Part shown: piece after piece, positions 35,637 through 43,498 of the stretch
How the letters are laid out: each line of letters starts with the position of its first letter
How positions within the stretch are numbered: the stretch's first letter is position 1
Assembly: GCF_030651835.1 (NCBI RefSeq)
Contig: NZ_JAUSBX010000149.1
Location: forward strand, 1-49,965
Length of the DNA: 49,965 nucleotides
From: Methylicorpusculum sp.
Lineage (GTDB): Bacteria; Pseudomonadota; Gammaproteobacteria; Methylococcales; Methylomonadaceae
Reading direction: 5' to 3'
The notes under the pieces: generated by a model
The model's input: the letters and a program-made list of their open reading frames with translations, nothing else
Told to the model about the DNA's origin: nothing
Database searches by the model: none
Translations under genes and position numbers: made by a program

Positions 35637-36152
35637 ATGGAAAAATTAATCACTAAAATCAGAGATATTCCGGACTTTCCAAAACCCGGCATTATTTTCA
35701 AAGACATTACCCCTCTGGTTAAAGATCCGACGAGCTTAAGATTGGCTGTGCATTTGCTGATGCAGCCTTTTTTGGAACGCCCGATTACTGCGGTAGCGGG
35801 CATGGAAGCCAGAGGCTTTATTTTCGGATCATTGGTGGCTTGGGAATTGGGCGTTAGTTTTATTCCATTGAGAAAGCCCGGTAAATTGCCTTACGACGTT
35901 CAAAGCGTTTCTTACGATTTGGAATACGGTTCGGCTTCGCTGGAAGCTCATATCGATGCATTTGAGCCAAATGACAGGGTTTTGCTGATTGATGATCTAC
36001 TGGCAACCGGCGGCACGGCAAAAGCGAGCTGCGAATTGGTAGAAAAACTGGGCGCCACCGTTGAAGCATGCGCTTTTGTAGTAGAACTGGATTTTCTTAA
36101 CGGACGAGAAAAACTAAAAAACTATGAAGTGTTTTCTTTGCTGCATTTTTAA
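35637..36152 (+). CDS. apt: adenine phosphoribosyltransferase
   Basis: Salvage enzyme that makes AMP from adenine and PRPP. The 171-residue protein has the family N-terminus (KIRDIPDFPKPGIIFKDITP), AGMEARGFIFGS, the loop RKPGKLPYDVQSVSYDLEYG and the PRPP-binding motif RVLLIDDLLATGGTAKAS. The C-terminus is ordinary. A REP-like element follows from 36191. Confidence 0.96.
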   Translation: MEKLITKIRDIPDFPKPGIIFKDITPLVKDPTSLRLAVHLLMQPFLERPITAVAGMEARGFIFGSLVAWELGVSFIPLRKPGKLPYDVQSVSYDLEYGSASLEAHIDAFEPNDRVLLIDDLLATGGTAKASCELVEKLGATVEACAFVVELDFLNGREKLKNYEVFSLLHF

Positions 36153-36190
36153 CTGTTCAGCGGAACAAAAAAACCAAGGTGATACACCGC

Positions 36191-36290
36191 GTAGGTTGGG
36201 TTAGGCGACAGCCGTAACCCAACAGATGGCTTTTTACGAAAGATGAATGCTTGGATTGTGGGTTGTGCTCTCCGAGCTAAACCACCTTAC
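36191..36290. repeat. REP/BIME-like palindrome, GTAGGTTGGG class
   Basis: The element begins gtaggttggg and ends ccttac, so its ends are GTAGG and its near-complement. Inside, gttgggtta (36195-36203) pairs perfectly with taacccaac (36215-36223). The right half (from about 36253) is a diverged inverted partner. It lies between the convergent genes apt and mlaA and may help end both transcripts. Confidence 0.55.
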
Positions 36291-36372
36291 GCTGCATAAT
36301 TAGCTGTATTTTTAGGCGCCTCGATTGCGGGAAAGTCAGCTTGTTTACACTGTCCCCAGCCCTAACGCTTGC

Positions 36373-37290
36373 TTATTTAGATTCTGCCGGCTTACCTTGC
36401 GAAAGAGCAGAATCACTAGAGCCGCTGATCACGGGTGTCAGCCCTGGCTGAGCGGATTCAACAGAAGACGATTTTTCCTTTCCTGCATTGGATTTGGCTT
36501 CGCCACCGGAAAGATCTTCATCCATAAAATCATCGTCTTCACCCAGCAGATCATCATCGGCAACCCCGGATGCGCCATCAGTCGCCATGAATTGGCGCCA
36601 TTGTAAAAAAGATTCACGCGTAAACACGTAGGAATCAAGAGAGGCTTCATCGACAAATTTTAAAGCACCATCCGCATTGGCACGAGAGTTTATCACCGAT
36701 AGCAGCTGAACCGGATAGCCGACATAGGTTGCAGGATTAGCCGCTGTGTCGAATACGGCGCCGGGAATTCCTCGAGTTGTTGATGGCCCCATCAACGGCA
36801 ATACCAGATAGGCCCCCTGAGGTACACCCCACACCGCCAGCGTTTGTTCAAAATCCTCTTCGTTGTGCTCCAAACCGGCTGCCTTTGCAACATCAAACAG
36901 CCCACCGACACCTACCGTAGTATTGAGCAGAAACCGGCCTGTGTCCTGAGCACCTTGTTCAAACTTGGCCTGCAACAAATCGTTGATAACCGTGTTAATG
37001 CCTTTCAGATTATCGAAAAAATTAGTAATGCCTGTCTGGACTATCCCGGGCGTAATATATTTGTAGCCATCCGACACAGGCGCAGCAACATATTTATCGA
37101 CCTGGCTGTTAAAGTCGTACATGGAACGATTGAAATCCTCGTAAGGATCAATTTGAGCCGAAGAATCAGCTTGACCTTCTGTTGGAGTGGAGGCACAACC
37201 CTGTATAAAAAGACTTGCTCCAACAAAAAGCAATGCAGCCAACTGAATAGCTGCTCGCTGATTTATGCCATGCCCAAACTTTTTCATCAA
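36373..37290 (-). CDS. mlaA: MlaA (VacJ) outer-membrane lipoprotein
   Basis: MlaA sits in the outer membrane and takes mislocated phospholipids from the outer leaflet towards MlaC. The signal peptide ends with LFVGASLFIQGC (lipobox; Cys32 lipidated), then comes the family start DPYEDFNRSMYDFNSQVDKY. Further motifs are FFDNLKGINTVINDLLQ, GRFLLNTTVGVGGLFDVA and the GVPQGAYLVLPLMGPSTTRG signature. The C-terminal 60 residues are a Ser/Asp/Glu-rich extension (EDDDFMDEDLSGGEAKSNAG) beyond the usual fold. It is 5 bases downstream of the MlaC-like gene. The rest of the Mla system (mlaBDEF) is not in the window. Confidence 0.9.
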   Translation of the reverse strand: MMKKFGHGINQRAAIQLAALLFVGASLFIQGCASTPTEGQADSSAQIDPYEDFNRSMYDFNSQVDKYVAAPVSDGYKYITPGIVQTGITNFFDNLKGINTVINDLLQAKFEQGAQDTGRFLLNTTVGVGGLFDVAKAAGLEHNEEDFEQTLAVWGVPQGAYLVLPLMGPSTTRGIPGAVFDTAANPATYVGYPVQLLSVINSRANADGALKFVDEASLDSYVFTRESFLQWRQFMATDGASGVADDDLLGEDDDFMDEDLSGGEAKSNAGKEKSSSVESAQPGLTPVISGSSDSALSQGKPAESK

Positions 37291-37295
37291 AAAAC

Positions 37296-37925
37296 CTATT
37301 GTTTTGAATAATTATCGATTTTTTCGTTTATCTTGGTTATTAACGGATCAAAACCTTCTCTCTTGAGAATGCTGGTGTACTCGGACCGTTTTAAAGCCAA
37401 ATCACTGACGCCGTTTGCAATGATGTTGATTATCTTCCAGCTATTTCCCTTTTTTTTCAACATATAATCGAATTTTACATTTTTATCATTCGGAATAATT
37501 AACGTTGTGTGGATGATAACGCCGCCTCTAGCGGTTTCCTCTTCAGAATCAAATACGAACGATTCACCATCAAAATCTTTAAAATTATGCGCATAGGATG
37601 AAATGCTTAATTTACTGAATACGTCGACTAATTGAGTCTGCTGTTCAGCCGTTAAGTTTTCCCACTCACGACCTACCACAATTCGGGCTATTTTGATCAG
37701 ATCATGACTCACTTTTACCGGTTCAGCCAGTTTATTGAAACGGCCTTCATAGCCTAACTCTTTGCCCTGTTTCATCGTATCTATCAGAGCCATTTGAAAA
37801 GATTCGACAATGACACGCGCACTTTCAGCTTCGGAGGCCATAAGCGGCCAGGACTGAAAGCTCAATAAACAAATTAATAACGCGGACGGTATTCGCTTAT
37901 AAAATTGTTGCATTGAAATCTCCAT
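37296..37925 (-). CDS. hpnM: MlaC/Ttg2D-family protein, likely HpnM
   Basis: A 209-residue periplasmic lipid-carrier protein of the MlaC/Ttg2D family: signal peptide (SALLICLLSFQSWPLMA), then RFNKLAEPVKVSHDLIKIAR, VVGREWENLTAEQQTQLVDV, FSKLSISSYAHNFKDFDGES and a late FDYMLKKKGNSWKIINIIAN. MlaC shuttles lipids between MlaA and the inner-membrane transporter. HpnM is the hopanoid-cluster member of the same family, and here the gene lies between hpnH and mlaA, so I name it HpnM tentatively. A phospholipid-only MlaC function is the alternative. Confidence 0.75.
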   Translation of the reverse strand: MEISMQQFYKRIPSALLICLLSFQSWPLMASEAESARVIVESFQMALIDTMKQGKELGYEGRFNKLAEPVKVSHDLIKIARIVVGREWENLTAEQQTQLVDVFSKLSISSYAHNFKDFDGESFVFDSEEETARGGVIIHTTLIIPNDKNVKFDYMLKKKGNSWKIINIIANGVSDLALKRSEYTSILKREGFDPLITKINEKIDNYSKQ

Positions 37926-38121
37926 TTGTTATTGCATGTAGACACATGCCTTAAACCATTTAACTTTAATTAACCCGTAAAACCGTAAGGACTTGCCGCT
38001 AAATAACTTCTGGAAACAGTGAGCCTTTTAGCAGGATTGGATACTCGCGTCCCTGCGAATACGACGGGGTTTGGAAACTACACAGCAGTATCAGGCGTTA
38101 GGCAGATCCTGCCAGTTAAGC

Positions 38122-39228
38122 TTAAACTTCTGTTCTAACGGGAATTCCTCCGATATTTGGCAATGATTTGTCGCCACCAACATAAACCGGGGCTTTTTCA
38201 GGAGCCATTTCACCCTCAGTTTTAGGCCCTCTGACAGAAGTCAACAAGGCTTTAATAGGGTGTTTCAACATATCTTCAACAGCCGTCGCTTCGTAGCCGC
38301 AATGGGCCATGCAATTAGCGCATTTTGGATTATTGACAGTGCCGTATTTTTCCCAAGGCGTTTCTTCAAGAAGGTCTTTGAAACTATCGGCATAGCCTTC
38401 ATCAGACAACAAATAACAGGGCTTTTGCCAGCCAAATACGTTACGAGTAGGATTACCCCATGGCGTACAGTCGTAACTCTGATTCCCCGCCAAAAAATCC
38501 AGATAAAGCGAAGAGTGATTCAATTTCCATTTACGGTTTTTGCCAATCTTGAATATACCGCGAAACAGCTCTTTAACATCCTTGCCTTTGATAAACACAT
38601 CCTGCCGGGGAGCCCGTTCGTAGCTGAAGCCGGGCGCAATAGTAATGCCTTCAACCCCTAATTCCATTGCATAATCAAGAAACTCAGCCACCTCAGGCGC
38701 ATTCTCTCCCTGGAATAGCGTACAGTTAACAGTGACTCTGAAGCCTTTATCAAGCGCTAGCTTAATGGCTTCAACGGCTCTTTCAAAAACCCCATCCTGA
38801 CATACAGAAGCATCATGTCTTTCCTGATTACCATCCAAATGGACGGAAAAAGTCAGATAAGGTGACGGCGTGTAATCACCAATGCGCTTTTTGAGAAGTA
38901 ACGCGTTGGTGCAAAGATAGACAAATTTCTTTCTTGCAACGATCCCTTCCACAATTTTTGGCATATCCTTATGGAGCAAAGGCTCGCCGCCGGGTATAGA
39001 GACCATCGGGGCGCCGCACTCGTCAACGGCTTGTAAACATTCTTCAACCGTCAGGCGCTTGTCAAGAATATCATCCGGATAATCAATCTTTCCGCAGCCG
39101 GAACATGCCAAGTTGCATCGAAAAAGTGGCTCCAACATAAGAACCAAAGGATATTTTTTTACCCCTTTAATTTTTTGCTTTAATAAATAACTGCCTACTG
39201 CCAATTGTTGACGTAAAGGAACACCCAC
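38122..39228 (-). CDS. hpnH: hopanoid-associated radical SAM protein HpnH (adenosylhopane synthase)
   Basis: HpnH joins the adenosyl group to diploptene, the first step of the extended hopanoid side chain. The radical SAM CxxxCxxC is C38-C42-C45 in LEPLFRCNLACSGCGKIDYP; SIPGGEPLLHKDMPKIV is the glycine-rich SAM motif. Later Cys-rich segments are YDCTPWGNPTRN, WQKPCYLLSDEGYAD and NPKCANCMAHCGYEA. The true start is a GTG at 39228 (MGVPLRQQLAVGSYLLKQK), with GGAGG just upstream, which matches the family N-terminus; the longer frame to 39351 is not supported. The length is 368 residues. It diverges from the squalene synthase gene and is followed by hpnM and mlaA. Confidence 0.92.
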   Translation of the reverse strand: MGVPLRQQLAVGSYLLKQKIKGVKKYPLVLMLEPLFRCNLACSGCGKIDYPDDILDKRLTVEECLQAVDECGAPMVSIPGGEPLLHKDMPKIVEGIVARKKFVYLCTNALLLKKRIGDYTPSPYLTFSVHLDGNQERHDASVCQDGVFERAVEAIKLALDKGFRVTVNCTLFQGENAPEVAEFLDYAMELGVEGITIAPGFSYERAPRQDVFIKGKDVKELFRGIFKIGKNRKWKLNHSSLYLDFLAGNQSYDCTPWGNPTRNVFGWQKPCYLLSDEGYADSFKDLLEETPWEKYGTVNNPKCANCMAHCGYEATAVEDMLKHPIKALLTSVRGPKTEGEMAPEKAPVYVGGDKSLPNIGGIPVRTEV

Positions 39229-39696
39229 GAGAACACCCTCCATAATGCGGTAAAAATAAATCCGGATAAACTTCGCAAAAGTCACCCCAAAAAAAGCGGC
39301 CACACTCCAAAATGTTGCAAAACAACAACACCCTATCCATTGTATTTGCATGCAATAAACAAGGATTGAAAGGCTGCCAGAATTCTTCTAAAAAACAGCC
39401 TATCCATGTATTACGGGAGCTTAACCATTACCCAGTAGAATACTATCTTTTTTGGAAAGACTCCAGTTTTAGCACGAATTAATGCAGAATAAACAACAAA
39501 AATTCATATTTGTTGCCATTTCACCAAAATACAACGTTTTGTTAAAAATCACCCCACCTATACTAGGGCATAAGCGCTTAACCGCCCGAAAACACTCACT
39601 CTTGGCTAGAAAACAACATTACTTTGCAAAATACCAACAAAAAGTCTATCATTGTTTTAAAGAAGCGTTTTAACCCGGCCCAAACACAGATTAATA
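39229..39696. other. non-coding divergent control region of the hopanoid genes
   Basis: Promoters for hpnH (-) and the squalene synthase operon (+) must lie here. The sequence is A/T-rich. A near-direct repeat, cctatccattgtattt (near 39331) and cctatccatgtatta (near 39399), is the only structure noticed. A plus-strand frame at 39482-39673 is not convincing as a gene. Confidence 0.35.
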
Positions 39697-40797
39697 ATGA
39701 GCGAAAACTCTCCATCTTCAGATACCAAAATTATGCTTGATCATCTATCCGATGATGATTTTCAAGCTTATTTGCTGCAAGATGTATCACGCACATTTGC
39801 ATTGACAATCCCTGAACTGCCAAATGGTTTAAAGGAAGCCGTGGCTAATGCTTATCTTCTGTGCCGCATAGTCGATACCATTGAAGATGAGGTTTCGCTT
39901 TCACCCGCCCAAAAAGAATATTTTTGTACCGGATTCATTTCTGTCACAAAAACAGGCCGGCAAGCAGAAGCATTTGCTCAAGAATTAGGCCCACTGTTAT
40001 CCAGCCAGACTATTCCCGCCGAACATCTGCTTATTCAACAAATTCCCCGCGTGATTGCCATTACTCACGGCTTCAGCCGCTATCAGATTGATGCATTGGC
40101 AAACTGCGTTGAAACCATGGCTAAAGGCATGCCGGTTTTTCAGGCGCAAAACCTTAAAATGGGACTAAGCACCCTGGCAGACATGGACACTTATTGTTAC
40201 TACGTAGCCGGGTGCGTTGGCGAAATGCTGGCCAAACTGTTCTGCCACTACTCGCCGGAAATAGCCGCTCATGAGACGGAACTGCTAAAACTGTCCGTGT
40301 CATTTGGGCAGGGCTTGCAAATGACCAATATCTTGAAAGATATTTGGGATGATGCGTCCCGCGATGTGTGTTGGCTACCACAGGATATTTTTACCGAAAC
40401 GGGTTATCAACTGTCGGACCTAACGACCACAACCAATGACAAAAATTTCCAACTCGGCTTGGAACGGTTGATCGGCATTGCCCAAGGCCATTTACAAAAT
40501 GCGCTGAATTTTACCTTGTTGATTCCAAGCCATGAAACGGGCATCCGTAACTTTTGCTTACTGGCTTTAGGCATGGCAGTGCTTACTTTAAGAAAAATCA
40601 AGCAACATCCTGATTTCACCAATTCCAGCCAAGTCAAAATTACCCGGAACAGCGTCAAGGCGACAATTTTCACTACCCGCCTTGCTGTTCGCAGCAACAC
40701 CTTTTTATCGTTGTTATTTAACGTTTCAAGCCGGCCCCTGAAAACGCCCGGCTGGACTTATTCTCCGCAATCCCTGAAAGCTAAGTCAGCACTTTAA
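39697..40797 (+). CDS. sqs: squalene synthase (eukaryote-type)
   Basis: The 366-residue head-to-head prenyl synthase makes squalene from two farnesyl diphosphates. The first Asp-rich motif D60TIED (CRIVDTIEDEVSLSP), the SRTFALTIPELP start, ADMDTYCYYVAGCVGEMLAK, and the second motif D215IWDD in MTNILKDIWDDASRDVCWLP are all present. This is the ERG9-like single-enzyme route, not the three-gene HpnCDE route found in many hopanoid bacteria. A hydrophobic patch near 285-300 (FCLLALGMAVLTL) may help membrane association. The gene begins the hopanoid operon, with shc 9 bases downstream. sqs as a symbol is descriptive. Confidence 0.88.
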   Translation: MSENSPSSDTKIMLDHLSDDDFQAYLLQDVSRTFALTIPELPNGLKEAVANAYLLCRIVDTIEDEVSLSPAQKEYFCTGFISVTKTGRQAEAFAQELGPLLSSQTIPAEHLLIQQIPRVIAITHGFSRYQIDALANCVETMAKGMPVFQAQNLKMGLSTLADMDTYCYYVAGCVGEMLAKLFCHYSPEIAAHETELLKLSVSFGQGLQMTNILKDIWDDASRDVCWLPQDIFTETGYQLSDLTTTTNDKNFQLGLERLIGIAQGHLQNALNFTLLIPSHETGIRNFCLLALGMAVLTLRKIKQHPDFTNSSQVKITRNSVKATIFTTRLAVRSNTFLSLLFNVSSRPLKTPGWTYSPQSLKAKSAL

Positions 40798-40806
40798 GGA
40801 AGTATT

Positions 40807-42762
40807 ATGTTTACCGACGCACATACAGAGATTAATACCTATGATCTGCCAAGCACCGCCACGGCTATTACCGGCCGTCCTAATGATCTCAATAGAGCCA
40901 TAAGCAAAGCGGAAAGCTATTTACTTAACCTGCAGCAGCCCGATGGTCATTGGGTCTTCGAGTTGGAAGCCGACTGCACGATCCCATCAGAATTCATCCT
41001 GTTTATGAATTATCTGGGTGAAATAGATGAGCCTCTGCAAGCCAAGGTTGCCAATTACTTAAGATCCAAACAATCCGAAGACGGCAGCTATCCTCTGTTT
41101 ACAGGTGGCCCCGGCGATATCAGTTGCAGCGTCAAAACCTATTACGCTTTAAAGCTGGCTGGCGACTCACCCGAAGCACCGCATATGGTCAGGTTGAAAA
41201 ACTATATTCTCAGCCAAGGAGGCGCTGCGCGAGCTAATGTTTTTACCCGGATTGCGCTGGCCATGTTCGGGCAAATCCCTTGGCGCGGCGTGCCTTACAT
41301 TCCGGTTGAAATCATGTTACTGCCTAAATGGTTCCCCTTCCACTTAGACAAGGTCTCCTACTGGTCCAGAACCGTAATGGTTCCTTTGTTCATTCTTTGC
41401 ACGCTAAAAGCGACAGCCCTAAATCCAAAGAAAATCGATGTATTGGAGCTGTTCGTTGTCCACCCTGACCTGGAAAAACATTATTTTCCGGAAAGAACGC
41501 TACTGAACAAGATTTTTCTAGGACTCGACAAATTTGGCCGGATAACAAATCCTTTTATACCCAAACGTGTCCGGAACAAAGCAATAGCCAAAGCAAAAGA
41601 TTGGTTTGTTCAACGATTGAATGGTGAAGATGGCTTAGGCGCGATTTATCCTGCAATGGCGGCTGCTTATCAGGCCATGCTTTTGCTTGGCATGCCAAAA
41701 GAACATGAATTACTGGTCACTGCAAGGAAAGCCATCGACAAATTGATGGTCATCAAAGAGGACTATGCCTACTGTCAGCCTTGCTTATCACCCGTATGGG
41801 ATACGGGCCTGGTAGCACTCGCCCTGCAAGAAACCGACAAGATCAAAAACAAGGAAACATTGACACGCGCCTATGATTGGTTAAAAAGCAAACAGCTTAA
41901 AGACGAACCCGGCGACTGGCGGATCACCCAACCCAACCTGGAAGGCGGCGGATGGGCTTTTCAATATGCCAACCCGCATTACCCTGATGTTGACGATACC
42001 GGTCTAGTGGGTTTCGCAATGGCCGACTCCAACCTTCCTGATCTGGATGAATCCATTCATAGAGCGACACGCTGGATTGTAGGAATGCAGTCTAAAAATG
42101 GCGGTTATGGGGCTTTTGATGTCGATAATAATTACGAATATCTGAACGAAATCCCATTTGCCGATCACGGTGCATTACTGGACCCGCCCACCGTGGACGT
42201 AAGTGCACGCTGCGCCATGTTAATGGCCAAAGTATGCAAAGATCATGACGAATATCTGCCGGCCTTAGAGCGGACCATCAACTACATACGAAGCGAACAG
42301 GAAGCCGATGGTTCCTGGTTTGGCCGCTGGGGCACCAATTACATTTACGGTACATGGTCTGTATTGATAGGACTTGAACAAACCCGGGTGGAAAAATCAG
42401 ACCCCATGTATACCCGAGCTGCACAATGGTTAAAGAGTGTTCAGCGGGAAGATGGGGGCTGGGGCGAAGACAACTTCAGTTACCACGATGATAAATTGAA
42501 AGGACAATATCGATTCAGCACCGCGTTTCAAACTGCCTGGGCCGTGATGGGTCTGATTGCAGCAGGTGAAGCCAAAAGCCAGGCCGTTAAAAACGGCGTT
42601 GATTTTTTACTGAGAACTCAACTGACTGACGGCAGCTGGAACGACAAATGCTATACAGCGCCTGGTTTTCCAAGAGTTTTCTATCTGAAATACCACGGTT
42701 ACGACAAGTTCTTCCCGCTTTGGGCACTTGCCAAGTACCGCAATGCGGTCGGTCATCCGTGA
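40807..42762 (+). CDS. shc: squalene-hopene cyclase
   Basis: The 651-residue terpene cyclase converts squalene to hopene in the membrane. The catalytic DxDD motif is D394VDD397 in NPHYPDVDDTGLVGFAMA. Several QW repeats are visible: LQQPDGHWVFELEADC, GGYGAFD, EADGSWFGRWGTNYIYGTW and DGGWGEDNFSYHD. A hydrophobic membrane-binding region covers about 187-203 (SRTVMVPLFILCTLKAT). AAGGA precedes the start by 6 bases. Its TGA overlaps the start of hpnG by 4 bases. It is close to the usual length of about 650. Confidence 0.97.
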   Translation: MFTDAHTEINTYDLPSTATAITGRPNDLNRAISKAESYLLNLQQPDGHWVFELEADCTIPSEFILFMNYLGEIDEPLQAKVANYLRSKQSEDGSYPLFTGGPGDISCSVKTYYALKLAGDSPEAPHMVRLKNYILSQGGAARANVFTRIALAMFGQIPWRGVPYIPVEIMLLPKWFPFHLDKVSYWSRTVMVPLFILCTLKATALNPKKIDVLELFVVHPDLEKHYFPERTLLNKIFLGLDKFGRITNPFIPKRVRNKAIAKAKDWFVQRLNGEDGLGAIYPAMAAAYQAMLLLGMPKEHELLVTARKAIDKLMVIKEDYAYCQPCLSPVWDTGLVALALQETDKIKNKETLTRAYDWLKSKQLKDEPGDWRITQPNLEGGGWAFQYANPHYPDVDDTGLVGFAMADSNLPDLDESIHRATRWIVGMQSKNGGYGAFDVDNNYEYLNEIPFADHGALLDPPTVDVSARCAMLMAKVCKDHDEYLPALERTINYIRSEQEADGSWFGRWGTNYIYGTWSVLIGLEQTRVEKSDPMYTRAAQWLKSVQREDGGWGEDNFSYHDDKLKGQYRFSTAFQTAWAVMGLIAAGEAKSQAVKNGVDFLLRTQLTDGSWNDKCYTAPGFPRVFYLKYHGYDKFFPLWALAKYRNAVGHP

Positions 42763-43475
42763 TCACGGGGATTGTCGTTGCCCTTCCTGAAGAACTCAGC
42801 ACCCTGACCAGCCAAAAACTGGTTAAAGGGTGCTGTCATTCATTGAATGAAACGACACTCCTCTGTTTATCCGGTACCGGCCCGGAAAACGCCGCCCGAA
42901 CTGCAAATCAATTAATCAGTAACGGTGCAAACCGTTTAGTGAGCTGGGGATGTGCCGCTGCATTACATAAAGCCTGTAAACCGGGCGATTTAATTCTTCC
43001 TGACCGTCTGGTATCGGATAACTCGCCGCCAATTTTCCTGAATTCGCCCTGGCTTGAAGAAACCAGGACTGTTTTACAAGCGATTAATTTGGATTGTGAT
43101 CTCAGCGGCACCTTAGCGGAAAGCGCCCATATTGTCTCAACTGCACTGGAAAAAAAAGGGATAGCCGAACAGATGCAGGCAAAAGCACTGGACATGGAAA
43201 GCTATGCGATAGCACAGGTTGCAAACCAGTATGAATTGCCCTGCCTGGTCGTGCGAGCCATTGCCGACCCGGCTTCGATGGATCTTCCCAAAGCCATCAG
43301 CTTTGCAATTGATAAGCAAGGTGAAGTCGTATTGACAAGACTATTATGCTATTTAATGACTCACCCTAATGAAATTCCAAGCCTGATAAGACTGGGAAAG
43401 GATTTCAGCTCAGCTAGAAAAACCTTACAATTAGCGGCCAAAAAATTAAACACGTTCACGCTTTACGCGAACTAA
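42759..43475 (+). CDS. hpnG: hopanoid-associated phosphorylase HpnG
   Basis: A 238-residue nucleoside phosphorylase-like protein that removes adenine from adenosylhopane to give the ribosyl hopane. It starts at the GTG at 42759, so that GTGA holds both this start and the shc stop. The N-terminus MITGIVVALPEELSTL is a family match. Motifs include LVSWGCAAALHKACKPGDLI, LPDRLVS, KALDMESYAIAQVANQYE (the substrate-binding phosphorylase signature) and RAIADPASMDLPKA. A longer upstream frame runs inside shc and is not real. The 4-base overlap implies translational coupling with shc. Confidence 0.88.
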   Translation: MITGIVVALPEELSTLTSQKLVKGCCHSLNETTLLCLSGTGPENAARTANQLISNGANRLVSWGCAAALHKACKPGDLILPDRLVSDNSPPIFLNSPWLEETRTVLQAINLDCDLSGTLAESAHIVSTALEKKGIAEQMQAKALDMESYAIAQVANQYELPCLVVRAIADPASMDLPKAISFAIDKQGEVVLTRLLCYLMTHPNEIPSLIRLGKDFSSARKTLQLAAKKLNTFTLYAN

Positions 43476-43498
43476 TCCCCTAGGCCTATTTACTTGCT

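Noticed and set aside
39482-39673. Plus-strand open frame of 63 codons before squalene synthase
   Set aside because: It is Lys/Gln-rich without structure or family resemblance and lies in the likely promoter and leader.
42648-42758. Longer HpnG frame starting inside shc
   Set aside because: The first 37 codons are out-of-frame shc sequence; the GTG at 42759 overlapping the shc stop gives the family N-terminus.
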